DNA from: CAUZFZ01 sp963579025
GTDB taxonomy: Bacteria; Planctomycetota; Planctomycetia; Planctomycetales; Planctomycetaceae
Assembly: GCA_963579025.1 (NCBI GenBank)
Contig: CAUZFZ010000009.1
Span: 60,441 to 124,440 of the forward strand
DNA length: 64,000 nt
Direction: 5' to 3'
Shown here in pieces: positions 52,428 to 61,134 of this stretch. Position numbers and translations under genes: made by a program. The notes beneath the pieces are model-generated. The model searched no databases, had not been told where the DNA came from, and saw only the letters and a list, made by a program, of their open reading frames with translations. Position 1 is the stretch's first letter. The number at the start of each line of letters is the position of its first letter.

Positions 52428-53138
52428 ATGTCTGACTTGCGAGTTGATTCACCGGCAACGTTTCCCGGCTGGATGATGCCCTGGCCGGCGTTTGACGTGA
52501 ACTGGTCGAAAGCCTGCCTGCTGATCATCGACTTTCAGAATTACGGGTCAAACCCGGAATGTGGTGTCGCCCAGATGCTGTGCGAGCAGTATCCCGGCGT
52601 TGCTGATTACTACATCCCGCAGTTGCGGACGAGCATCGCAAACACCCGGCGCCTGCTCGATCGGTTTCGTGAGTCGGGTCGCGAGGCCGTCTACACGCGG
52701 CACGGCCCATTGTTGAAGGACGGTCGCGACATGATCGAGCGGCGGCGACGGCGAGACACGGACTCAGTCGCACTGACAACTCAGCCAACACTCTGGTCAC
52801 GTGGCAGTTTCGAGCACGAAATCGTGTCAGAACTCGCACCACACGCTGATGAACTCGTGATCGACAAGAACGCAAGCAGTGCCTTTAACGGAACGGGCAT
52901 CGATCAACTGTTACGCAACATGGGCCTGGAGACTCTTGTCGTCACGGGAATGGCGACTGACATGTGTGTTGAAACCACGGCACGGGACGCAGCGGACCGC
53001 GGCTACAATGTGATCGTCGTCGAGGATGCCACGGCGACGTTTTTTGCAGAGCATCACTACGCGGCACTATCGGCCATGGCACGCGTCTACTCGAAGGTCC
53101 TGACAACGGACCAGGTGCTCGACATGCTGCCGTCGTAG
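52428..53138 (+). CDS. Isochorismatase-like cysteine hydrolase
   Basis: 236 aa from ATG 52428. Catalytic triad visible: Asp in CLLIIDFQNYGS, Lys in VIDKNASSAFNGTG, Cys in VTGMATDMCVETTARDAADR. A substrate-specific cap region (about 60-95) holds an arginine-rich patch (MIERRRRRDTDSVA). Members hydrolyse amide or ether bonds of small molecules such as isochorismate, nicotinamide or ureidoacrylate; the sequence alone does not decide. Followed by a strong terminator. Confidence 0.88.
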   Translation: MSDLRVDSPATFPGWMMPWPAFDVNWSKACLLIIDFQNYGSNPECGVAQMLCEQYPGVADYYIPQLRTSIANTRRLLDRFRESGREAVYTRHGPLLKDGRDMIERRRRRDTDSVALTTQPTLWSRGSFEHEIVSELAPHADELVIDKNASSAFNGTGIDQLLRNMGLETLVVTGMATDMCVETTARDAADRGYNVIVVEDATATFFAEHHYAALSAMARVYSKVLTTDQVLDMLPS

Positions 53139-53180
53139 TCCACCCCACTCGCAATTCCTGCGACTGGCCGTCAACACAGA

Positions 53181-53211
53181 AAGCCCGGCCTGCGGGAGAG
53201 GCCGGGCTTTT
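53181..53211. terminator. Intrinsic terminator
   Basis: Ten-base stem AAGCCCGGCC (53181-53190) / GGCCGGGCTT (53200-53209) with loop TGCGGGAGA, then five T on the plus strand. It closes the isochorismatase-like gene and lies in front of the convergent secreted protein gene, whose mRNA end it may also serve. Same AAGCCCGGC stem start as the terminator at 15234. Confidence 0.88.
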
Positions 53212-53241
53212 TGACTACAGTGTGACTCGCATTCCAGAGTT

Positions 53242-54882
53242 TCAGTCCATAGTGGGTGGCGAGGGTACCTCGTAGCCGTCTTCCATGATTTGAGGCTCAT
53301 CGCCAATTTCCGGAGCATTGTCTTCCGGACTGCGCACGTCCTCTTCCACGTCCTGCGGCGTTTCTTCAGTGTCGGCGTCTACATCCGATGACTCGGACAC
53401 CCGGTCGTCCGCCGGTTGGGCTTCTTCTACTTCGGACACCTCTTCATCCGAAGCACCTTCGGATGACTCGACGACGGCGGCATCGAACAAGCCTCGGGGA
53501 GTATCCGTGTCCTCCGAATCCGGCTTCCTGATCGCCGCGGCCGGATCAGGCGTTGGTCCCTCGCGGTCGGACGCGGCATCGGTCACTGCAACGTCCTCGA
53601 CTTCGGGCGTTGTCCCGACGGTGGACTCGGGCTGGGTGACAGCGACAAATACCTGCTCCGGTTCAGAGTTACCATCGGTTTCGATTGCAGATTCCTCAAC
53701 GTCGATCGTCGTCTCAGTGACTTTACCCGTTGTATCCGCAGCAGCTTCCGGAGTGACCTCAACCAAAGATTCGGGCTCCGGGGTTTCTTCTTCGGGTGCC
53801 GCAGTGGTCATGCCTGCTCGCTGACGGTACAGAACCAACGCGTGCAACGCATGATAGAGTGGTCCGCAGTCGGCCGCGTCACGGCGGTGATCCACCAGGT
53901 CCTGCGAGACCGAGCGGACGGCCTTTCGCAACCACGCCTGTTGCAGATCTTCGTCGCGGGCACCGACCATCAGGAACTCAAGGACATGTCCTCCGGTCGC
54001 CAGTCGCTTACCGAATTCGGGGCTGTATCCAGGACCACCAAAGTACTTCGTTGATAATGAACCATCCGAATTCTGCAGCGAACGGGCCGAGGCGATGTAA
54101 CGCCGAATCTTCTGATCGGCTTCAAACCAGATGCCACGCGGCTGTTGCCCTGTGGCAAGGTAGGCGTTGCGTGCCAGACTCAAGGCAAACAGGCCATGAG
54201 TTCCGCCGCAGGCCGCGTCATTCGGTTCGGCGTACGTCTGAATCTGGACCAGTCGTTCGATACTCCACGGGTCCCCGAATTTGTTGTTCCACTCACTATC
54301 GACCGGCAGGTAGCGGGACAGTGCCCACAATGTCCAGGTGATTTCTTCGCGGTCGTTGACTTCCATCTGCGCGTTGCGCAGCATCTCTTTGATGGAAACC
54401 TGCCCATTAACACTTGTCTTGAAAGTGTAGTCCGCTGGCAATTCGGACATCGTCAGAATGGCCAGGAACTGGTTGGGGTGGCCTTCAAACGCGTACGGTT
54501 CGGTGAACGTGTGGAATCGACCGCCATAGGGCGAATGCTCGACGATGGGCAGACCGTTGTATGTGCGTCCCTCGGTCAGCCACTCAAGCGCACCGATCTT
54601 CTCTTCGTTGACCTTGATCAGGAAATCTTCCCGCAAGGCCAGCAGACCATGCATGATCTGCCACGGAGTATGCACGTCCGCGGTGAGATACCGCCGGGCG
54701 GTGATGGAAATGGCGTTGTCCACCAATTGCAACAACTCGTCCGTCTCCTGGTTCACAGAGCCCGCCGCATCATCGCTGTTGCGGGAGTCAGCATCGGCAG
54801 CGTTCACAGTGGACAGATTCGTCGACGCACTCATCAGAACTGCCAGCAGGCAGCCGGACAATTTCGGTAACCGGAGGATCAT
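53242..54882 (-). CDS. Secreted protein with helical-toroid-like domain and long acidic tail
   Basis: 546 aa from ATG 54882, with GGAGA upstream on the minus strand. Signal peptide MILRLPKLSGCLLAVLMSAS. Residues about 45-375 look like an alpha-helical barrel with repeated helical hairpins (QIMHGLLALREDFLIKVNEE, ITWTLWALSRYLPVDSEW, GGTHGLFALSLARNAYLATG, CGPLYHALHALVLYRQRAG), similar to prenyltransferase/terpene-cyclase-like toroids, with no metal motif. The last ~165 residues are Glu/Asp/Val/Thr/Pro-rich and certainly disordered. Function unknown. Confidence 0.75.
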   Translation of the reverse strand: MILRLPKLSGCLLAVLMSASTNLSTVNAADADSRNSDDAAGSVNQETDELLQLVDNAISITARRYLTADVHTPWQIMHGLLALREDFLIKVNEEKIGALEWLTEGRTYNGLPIVEHSPYGGRFHTFTEPYAFEGHPNQFLAILTMSELPADYTFKTSVNGQVSIKEMLRNAQMEVNDREEITWTLWALSRYLPVDSEWNNKFGDPWSIERLVQIQTYAEPNDAACGGTHGLFALSLARNAYLATGQQPRGIWFEADQKIRRYIASARSLQNSDGSLSTKYFGGPGYSPEFGKRLATGGHVLEFLMVGARDEDLQQAWLRKAVRSVSQDLVDHRRDAADCGPLYHALHALVLYRQRAGMTTAAPEEETPEPESLVEVTPEAAADTTGKVTETTIDVEESAIETDGNSEPEQVFVAVTQPESTVGTTPEVEDVAVTDAASDREGPTPDPAAAIRKPDSEDTDTPRGLFDAAVVESSEGASDEEVSEVEEAQPADDRVSESSDVDADTEETPQDVEEDVRSPEDNAPEIGDEPQIMEDGYEVPSPPTMD

Positions 54883-55264
54883 GGATGCGGGTCTCCCAGG
54901 CGGTCTGTCAGGTTGTTGATCCGGTGTGAATAATGTCACGATCCGTCCCTGTCTGTCTGCCAGTTCACACTGCCGCTTGATTGCGACGCCAGTTGCGCCC
55001 GGATCAATGCTGACAAAGCGACCGCTCGGTGGTCATCCTGTTCCGCCACAGATTACCCATCGTCACTTACTTATCTGATCGGTGACGACGACCGGGTTGC
55101 TCCACGCCAATCGACACGAACTCTCGCCGGAAACAGACGCGTCTCACGAGATTCATTCAACCGTCGGATGCGCGTTAATCGTCACAGTTTGCCGGGGAGT
55201 TATGATGTGCGGCAAAGAACGGCACGAATTCAATCATCCCACTGAAATTGAAAGCGCAATCGCC
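54883..55264. other. 382-bp divergent intergenic region
   Basis: It lies between the minus-strand secreted protein and the NHL propeller. Open frames exist through it (an ATG at 55205 behind GGGGAG could extend the propeller gene by 20 codons), but codon character before 55265 is poor. I see no palindrome or clear promoter. Confidence 0.45.
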
Positions 55265-56245
55265 ATGACCGTTGGAACTGGAACGCTGACATTCGAAGCC
55301 GTACCCGGCTGGCCGAACATCCCAGACGAAGCTGGCTTTATTGAAGCCGTCGGGGTCGCGGTAGATTCGCACGACCACATTCACGTGTTTGCTCGCGCAG
55401 ACATCCCAGTACTGGTGTTTACGGCGGACGGTGAGTTCCTCCGTGGCTGGGGCCAGGGCGAGTTCGTTCGACCACATGGCATCTGGATCGACGCGGACGA
55501 CAACGTGTTTGTCGTCGACGACATGGGCCATGCGGTCCGGCAATACGCGGCCGATGGAACTCTAATCCGCACAATCGGACCGGCAGGAGAACCATCCGAC
55601 ACGGGAGCGGAGGGATTCGACTATCGCACGATCCGCCCGGGTGGTCCGCCATTCAATCTTCCCACCAAACTGACAGTCGGACCGTCAGGCGATCTGTTCG
55701 TGACCGACGGTTACGGCAACGCGCGCGTGCATCGATTCTCAGCGGCAGGAGACCTCATCGATTCATGGGGCGAGCCAGGCGATCAGCCGGGTCAGTTCAA
55801 CGTCCCACACGGAATCGCCAGTGACGGCGAACTGCTTTACGTGTGTGACCGCGAAAACAGTCGCGTCCAGGTTTTCTCACCCGATGGGGAACTGCAGAGC
55901 ATCTGGACCGATGTGGCGCGCCCGGCAGCGGCATTTGTTGATGTCGACGGACTGGTCTTCGTGTTCGAACTCGGATTCCGGACCGGCATTTTTCCGTGGA
56001 ACGCGGCAGACGATTCGAAGCCGGGGTCACGGATGAGCATCTTCAATCATGCTGGTGAACTGCAGGCCCGCTGGGGCGGCGGTGGCAACGGCGCATCCCC
56101 TGAAGACTTCTATGCGGCGCATGACGTCTGCCGGGACTCGCAGGGCAACGTGTACACGGCCGAGGTGAAAGTCGCAGCCGCCAGCTTCGTCGGAGACGAC
56201 ACCAGCCAGATGCCGTCCCTGCGTAAGTTCACGCCGACTCGGTAA
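55265..56245 (+). CDS. NHL-repeat six-bladed beta-propeller (peptidyl-glycine lyase-like)
   Basis: 326 aa. Start at ATG 55265 (MTVGTGTLTFEAVPGWPNIP) fits how homologous peptidyl-alpha-hydroxyglycine alpha-amidating lyase-like propellers begin; ATG 55205 is the alternative. NHL blades: AVDSHDHIHVFARADIPVLV, IDADDNVFVVDDMGHAVRQY, VGPSGDLFVTDGYGNARVHR and SDGELLYVCDRENSRVQVFS. No signal peptide with the chosen start, so probably cytoplasmic; the lyase metal ligands cannot be verified by eye. Confidence 0.82.
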   Translation: MTVGTGTLTFEAVPGWPNIPDEAGFIEAVGVAVDSHDHIHVFARADIPVLVFTADGEFLRGWGQGEFVRPHGIWIDADDNVFVVDDMGHAVRQYAADGTLIRTIGPAGEPSDTGAEGFDYRTIRPGGPPFNLPTKLTVGPSGDLFVTDGYGNARVHRFSAAGDLIDSWGEPGDQPGQFNVPHGIASDGELLYVCDRENSRVQVFSPDGELQSIWTDVARPAAAFVDVDGLVFVFELGFRTGIFPWNAADDSKPGSRMSIFNHAGELQARWGGGGNGASPEDFYAAHDVCRDSQGNVYTAEVKVAAASFVGDDTSQMPSLRKFTPTR

Positions 56246-56258
56246 GCAGTGGCTCGCG

Positions 56259-59200
56259 TTATTGCAGGCCCTGAACCCGGCGGGCACTGTCGAGGCCGAA
56301 GGAATTCAGCGAGGGGTTAAAGCGGATTGTTCGCGTGACGACGGCTGAGCGTTCGCCTCCAGCCTGTGGTTCCCGCCACAGCATCGATTCGCGGTCGCCG
56401 AAGGACTTCAGCATGTACAGGCCTTTGGATTCGTCATAGGAAATCTCGTCGGCGAGGGCGTGAAATGTCTGACCTTCCAGTCGCGCATTGCCAGTCGCCA
56501 GCAGCATGATCGATTCGGATTCGCTGTCGTCGACCGCGTTGTCGGGCTGAGAGAACTCCAGTTGCTGGCACGACATCACACCGCCGTCTTTGGGCAGTTT
56601 TTCGATGTCGATCTTCTCCAGCGACTCGCTGACGGGACCGTAAATTACGTTTACCTGGCCGCGGAACAGGGCGGACCGCGACTGCACCTGGCCCATCATG
56701 TCCTGCACGAATGCGATCCGCGTGTATTCCCAGCCCGTGGATTCGGCGGTGCTTCCCGAGTTGGCTCGCGCATTTCCGCGTGGTGCCAGTCCCGCCCGCT
56801 TGCCACGACCGCGCGTCCACGTCGCGAGGACTCCGGGACCGGTCGCCTGAACACGACCCGTTTCGTTGTTGAGAGCGAAGGCGTTGAAACGTGCCCGACT
56901 CACACTCTTAAGCGAACCGTTCTCAGTTTCCTGACTACTGACTTCCACTTCGTTCCAGCATCCGATGGACGCGACTTTGGGCGGCGGGGACTCAGCAGAT
57001 CGATCGTCGAGTTCTTGAAACGACATCGGCTCCACCAGCGTGACTTCCATGCGCTGGCAACTCAGCACGTTATCCAACTGCCGCGCGTGGACCCGACCAT
57101 GGAACTTCGCCTCCAAGCCGTCAAAGGCCATCTGCTTCAACCACGAGATGGTCATCTCGGTCGGTTCGTCGAGCGGCTTACCTTCGAAATCCTTGTCCAC
57201 CGGAACGGTCATCGTGCCACGACCATCGACCCACAACAGGTTCTGATTCCGATCGAGAAAGATCTCTTCGCCAGAGAGATTCATCTGCGGATTATTGATC
57301 GACGCTGGCTGTCCAAACATATGGACGATCTGGTCCGTCCCACTGCGATTGACCAGATGGAGCCGATCACCCTGCAGGACGGCGGTGCGACCCAGTTCGT
57401 CCCGCTGCGTGATGTGCACATTCCCTTCAGTCCAGACCTCAGCGACTTCCGGGTCGACATCCGGTCCGCGCCGCAGCATGCGAATACGAGCGAGCATGGT
57501 AGAAACAAGAACGGGATCGCGCGGCGTCTCGACATCGTCCGGCAACCGTGCAGGCGCAATCCCTGCGGGTTCGTCGGGCTTCGTTGCGGGCAACATGAGT
57601 GCGCCTGGCGTATCTAGAACGACGGCGTCGACAACCTGGAAGATACCCTGCTGATCGTGTCTCGCCGGATTCTCCTGAGACCTGCTGGTGGCATCTGCCG
57701 GAATTCTCAGCGACGTCGTGCGCAGAATACGACTGTCGGTGGCGGACTCAGGCAGCGGCGGAGCGTCTTCGAACCAGATCTGCAGTTCGGCCATACGTCC
57801 CTGCATTTCCGGGCTGACCAGCGTGACATTGTCGTATGCCAGAATGCGATGAGGTTGTGGCGAACCCGACGACTTTCCACTGTTCGGCGCGGGTCGTTGC
57901 AGCGGATCGGTCCACACCTTGATGTAATCCGCGGAAATCCCTGCCCGATCCTGAGGCATGCGGACGACGGCGTCGCCAGTGAGATCGATCACGTCGTGTC
58001 CAGTCGCGCGGTCTTTGTATTGCCGCAACTGTTTCCGCCACGCAGCCGTCAACGCGGGAACGGGAATCGCCTGCGGTCCGGCGGGTCGACCAGCGCGCTC
58101 ACCATCCAGCGGCTGCCACGAAATCAGTTTGCCGTCACCCCGACAGATGATCTCTTTAAGTTCGTTCTGACTGTCGTGATGCAGATCAACCTGCAGGCAG
58201 TCGATGCGGACATCGGGTTGCGTGATCAGAACTCGAGGCAGGTTCTCCGGACGGGTTGTTTGCAGCACTTCTGGATTGAACTTATTGAGAACCGCACGCT
58301 TCTGGTCAAATTGATAATCGATACTTGTGGCAATCGGTGGTACACCCTCGCGCACACCGATGCGCGCCACCAGACGGTCACTCGCTGATTCGAGCAAAAT
58401 CAGTTCACCGCTGGCCACCATCCGTCGCAGTTGCAAATCCTGTTCTTCAGCTCCGAACAAAGAACCAACGCTGCCTTCACGATTCACGCTGGCCGATGCA
58501 GCCGTGATGGTGGGAGTGGACGCCTCATTGGCCTTCCGCAGATACAGATCCAGCGCTTCGCAAGACAGACGATCCGTGACGCCCGGCGAAACCGTTCGCA
58601 CAACAACGACGTCATCCTCGAAGGATCCGATCGTCTCCGCTGAGGGATCCTCCGGACCGCCCAGCAACTGGCAGCGGAACCGGCCGGCACAACTGACGTC
58701 CAGTGGGGTCAGGGTGCCGTCCTTCTGCTCTAGCTGCAGATTCATCTCCACGTTGCGGATCAGATGAATCTCCCGCACGTGCGTTATTGCCAGAGGTTGA
58801 TTCCCGGCTGCGGAATCTTCGACTTCAAGGTCGACCTGAACTCGATCGGCGCGGCCGGAATTCTGCATCCACTTGAACTCGGCCGGGTGATCGGACCACA
58901 GACGAGCGGACGATTCGGAGAAGGTGAAGTTTCGGCCGCGAATTTCGAGGTTGTCCGGCCCCTGAATCAGCACGTCATCTCTAAGGGTGCCTCCGATAAT
59001 CCGGGCAACCTTGGACTTGCCGAGTTCCACGCCGGATGCAAACATCAGAACGGCCGAGTCAGCCACGATGATCACCGGTTCGTCCGAGTCCTCGCTGAAT
59101 GAAACGAGAGCCAGTGGTTCGAACTCCACCGACCTCTTGTCTTCGGACTGCGTCCACGTTTCGGTGTAGTAATAGAGCCGATTCGGGTCGCGCAGCTGCA

Positions 59201-59420
59201 TGTTGGCTTCGGCCGCCCACGGATAATCGGCCAGATGCTCGCGCGCGACGCGACTGCTTTCGTCTGGCGGCCGCACTGGGGGCAGGGGATACTCGCCTGG
59301 GGGCGGGGGAGGGAGAACATCCGGCGAACCAACGAGCGCGCGCACGGCATAGGCGTACGGCAGGTACACGCCGCACAGCGTTAGCAGAACGATCAGAGTG
59401 CTTTGAAATCGTCCGGGCAC
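56259..59420 (-). CDS. Giant LptC/LptA (OstA)-like protein
   Basis: 1053 aa with one N-terminal membrane anchor (FQSTLIVLLTLCGVYLPYAYA), then a Pro-rich stretch (LPPPPPGEYPLPPVRPP). The LptC-like part (about 75-190) has VSFSEDSDEPVIIVADSAVL, and the rest repeats the OstA/LptA beta-jellyroll pattern in blocks: EIICRGDGKLISWQP, DVIDLTGDAVVRMPQDRAG, EVWTEGNVHITQRDELG and EAKFHGRVHARQLDNVLSCQ. Ordinary LptA and LptC are about 180-200 aa each, so this is a multi-jellyroll version. It lies 68 bp downstream of kdsD on the same strand, as lptC/lptA follow kdsD in the proteobacterial lipopolysaccharide operon. It probably carries lipopolysaccharide across the periplasm. Confidence 0.78.
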   Translation of the reverse strand: MPGRFQSTLIVLLTLCGVYLPYAYAVRALVGSPDVLPPPPPGEYPLPPVRPPDESSRVAREHLADYPWAAEANMQLRDPNRLYYYTETWTQSEDKRSVEFEPLALVSFSEDSDEPVIIVADSAVLMFASGVELGKSKVARIIGGTLRDDVLIQGPDNLEIRGRNFTFSESSARLWSDHPAEFKWMQNSGRADRVQVDLEVEDSAAGNQPLAITHVREIHLIRNVEMNLQLEQKDGTLTPLDVSCAGRFRCQLLGGPEDPSAETIGSFEDDVVVVRTVSPGVTDRLSCEALDLYLRKANEASTPTITAASASVNREGSVGSLFGAEEQDLQLRRMVASGELILLESASDRLVARIGVREGVPPIATSIDYQFDQKRAVLNKFNPEVLQTTRPENLPRVLITQPDVRIDCLQVDLHHDSQNELKEIICRGDGKLISWQPLDGERAGRPAGPQAIPVPALTAAWRKQLRQYKDRATGHDVIDLTGDAVVRMPQDRAGISADYIKVWTDPLQRPAPNSGKSSGSPQPHRILAYDNVTLVSPEMQGRMAELQIWFEDAPPLPESATDSRILRTTSLRIPADATSRSQENPARHDQQGIFQVVDAVVLDTPGALMLPATKPDEPAGIAPARLPDDVETPRDPVLVSTMLARIRMLRRGPDVDPEVAEVWTEGNVHITQRDELGRTAVLQGDRLHLVNRSGTDQIVHMFGQPASINNPQMNLSGEEIFLDRNQNLLWVDGRGTMTVPVDKDFEGKPLDEPTEMTISWLKQMAFDGLEAKFHGRVHARQLDNVLSCQRMEVTLVEPMSFQELDDRSAESPPPKVASIGCWNEVEVSSQETENGSLKSVSRARFNAFALNNETGRVQATGPGVLATWTRGRGKRAGLAPRGNARANSGSTAESTGWEYTRIAFVQDMMGQVQSRSALFRGQVNVIYGPVSESLEKIDIEKLPKDGGVMSCQQLEFSQPDNAVDDSESESIMLLATGNARLEGQTFHALADEISYDESKGLYMLKSFGDRESMLWREPQAGGERSAVVTRTIRFNPSLNSFGLDSARRVQGLQ

Positions 59421-59488
59421 GGTTGAAGTGAAGCCTTCCGTAAATGGAATGTCTCGCGTGCCCCCGCTACGTCATTCGTCCGTCAGCG

Positions 59489-60505
59489 CTACGACGCGGC
59501 GGGCAACAGCCCGATGACGTCGGTGATATCGATCAGCCCGACCGGCTGACCGTCTTCGCCAATCACTGGAAGTTCACTGATTTTCTTCTCGGTCAGCAGC
59601 AGGACGGCATCTTCCAGACGTGTGTCCGACGTGATCGTCGTTGGCTGGTGCGTCATGACCTCGGACAACGGTCGGTCAAGTTGTTCGTCACGGTGCTGTT
59701 CAAGCAGTCGCGTCAGGTCACTGTCTGTAAACAACCCCACCAGATGTCCTTCGTCATCCGTCACAAGGACCGCTCCCGTGCGTCGACCGGATGAGCGTTG
59801 CCGCTGCAGTGTGTGACGAATCGTCTCGTCGTCTCTGGCAATGCGCAATTCGTCTGCTTGCCGCATGATCTCGTGGACCGCGGTCAATCGTCGTCCCAGG
59901 CTGCCTCCCGGATGGAAGAAGCCGAACTGATCCGCGGTGAATCCCTTGCGGCGGCTGGCAACCAGAGCGAGCGCATCACCCATCGCCAGCATGGCCGTTG
60001 TCGTTGTGGACGGAGCGAGCCCCAGACTGTCCGCCTCGGGAAGACGTCCAATTTCGAGGACCGTCGACGATCCTCGAGCCAGCGTGTTCTCAGCGTTTCG
60101 CGTAATCGCGATGAGGGGCGAACCGATTTTCTGGAACAGCGGAACAAGTCGCGAGATTTCTTCGGTCTCGCCGCTGTTCGAGAACGCCAGCACAACATCA
60201 TTGGCTGTCACCCCGCCCAGGTCCCCATGTACAGCCTCTGCCGGATGCAGAAACTGAGCTGGAGTGCCAGTGGAACTGAGCGTTGCCGTGATCTTCTGTC
60301 CGATCAGCCCGGCCTTGCCCATCCCGGTAACGACGACGCGACCGGCACAGTTGAATAGCAGGTCAACGGCGTCGCAGAAGCGTGTGTCGAGCTTCGTGGA
60401 CATCTCGGTCAGCGCCGCCGCTTCCCGACGAATGATCTCCCGCGCTTCGCGAAGCTGTTCAAATTGATCAAAGGGGATCGACTGTTTGAGCGCAGCGGAA
60501 CTCAT
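59489..60505 (-). CDS. kdsD: D-arabinose-5-phosphate isomerase
   Basis: 338 aa from ATG 60505 with AGGGA upstream on the minus strand; the longer frame to 60601 is spurious. Converts ribulose-5-phosphate to arabinose-5-phosphate, first step of Kdo synthesis. SIS domain with VVVTGMGKAGLIGQKITATL and LAFSNSGETEEISRLVPLF; two CBS domains follow (residues about 205-335, ending QPVGLIDITDVIGLLP). The KpsF/GutQ/KdsD architecture is complete. Its neighbour is the LptC/A-like gene, which supports a role in lipopolysaccharide. Confidence 0.95.
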   Translation of the reverse strand: MSSAALKQSIPFDQFEQLREAREIIRREAAALTEMSTKLDTRFCDAVDLLFNCAGRVVVTGMGKAGLIGQKITATLSSTGTPAQFLHPAEAVHGDLGGVTANDVVLAFSNSGETEEISRLVPLFQKIGSPLIAITRNAENTLARGSSTVLEIGRLPEADSLGLAPSTTTTAMLAMGDALALVASRRKGFTADQFGFFHPGGSLGRRLTAVHEIMRQADELRIARDDETIRHTLQRQRSSGRRTGAVLVTDDEGHLVGLFTDSDLTRLLEQHRDEQLDRPLSEVMTHQPTTITSDTRLEDAVLLLTEKKISELPVIGEDGQPVGLIDITDVIGLLPAAS

Positions 60506-60725
60506 CGCGACGTCCCTGTCTGGTGTCCCGGTGAAGCAGGCCCGGTCCCTGGGCCATGTCAATTGCGGCGGACTATACGCGCGGATTTCGAAACCGGTCA
60601 ATGCGAGGGTGAAGTGGCCTCAGCACGCAGGAGTGGCTACGGTAGAGCCGCTCAGTTGCCCTCTCAATTCCTGGACACTCATAATCAAGTTGCGTCCCCA
60701 ATGGCGTTTCGCAGCGAGGCCGAGC

Positions 60726-60971
60726 ATGACAGAAAACACGACGACGTACGCATTGTCTGACCTGTGTGTACAACACGAACTCTCGCTTGAAAAACTTGTC
60801 GAGCGCTGCGGTCTGGACGAGTCTCGCATCAAATCGATTATCCTGGGCCGCTGGACCCCGAGTCCGCAGGACCGGAAAGCGATTGCGGACGTGTTCGGAT
60901 TGGGCATCCACGAGATCAAGTGGGGCCACGCCACGCCCATCCAGCACATCTACGGTCACGGGCCGGGTTGA
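60726..60971 (+). CDS. Small helix-turn-helix-like protein, 81 aa
   Basis: Begins MTENTTTYALSDLCVQHELS. The central HELSLEKLVERCGLDESRIK and IILGRWTPSPQDRKAIADVF resemble a lambda-repressor/Cro (XRE)-type helix-turn-helix. The C-terminus WGHATPIQHIYGHGPG is a distinctive conserved tail I associate with planctomycete proteins of this size. It could be a regulator, or a fold reused for another purpose. The longer frame from 60486 is antisense to the kdsD upstream region. It is divergent from kdsD. Confidence 0.78.
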   Translation: MTENTTTYALSDLCVQHELSLEKLVERCGLDESRIKSIILGRWTPSPQDRKAIADVFGLGIHEIKWGHATPIQHIYGHGPG

Positions 60972-61020
60972 CGCGAACGCGTCGCATTGCTCGGTCATGC
61001 GTGAAACGATGGATGCAGCG

Positions 61021-61094
61021 ATACAAGCCCGAAGCGCCAGCGAGTGAACCCCTCGTGCCGTTCGCGTTCACTCGCTGGCGCTTCGGGCTTGTAT
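61021..61094. repeat. 74-bp perfect palindromic repeat
   Basis: Arms 61021-61049 and 61066-61094 are 29-base perfect inverted repeats (arm begins ATACAAGCCCGAAGCGCC) around a 16-base loop. It lies between the convergent HTH-like and HvfC-like genes, with no T-run on either strand. It is the most perfect palindrome of the window. Confidence 0.9.
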
Positions 61095-61134
61095 GATCGG
61101 GACTGTCTAACCCTCTCCACCCATGTCCCGCCTG

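Noticed and set aside
55082..55264. N-terminal extension of the NHL propeller
   Set aside because: No domain character before MTVGTG; kept only as a start alternative (55205).
19896..61094. CRISPR array from repeated palindromes
   Set aside because: The elements are single, differ from each other, and have no regular spacers or cas genes.
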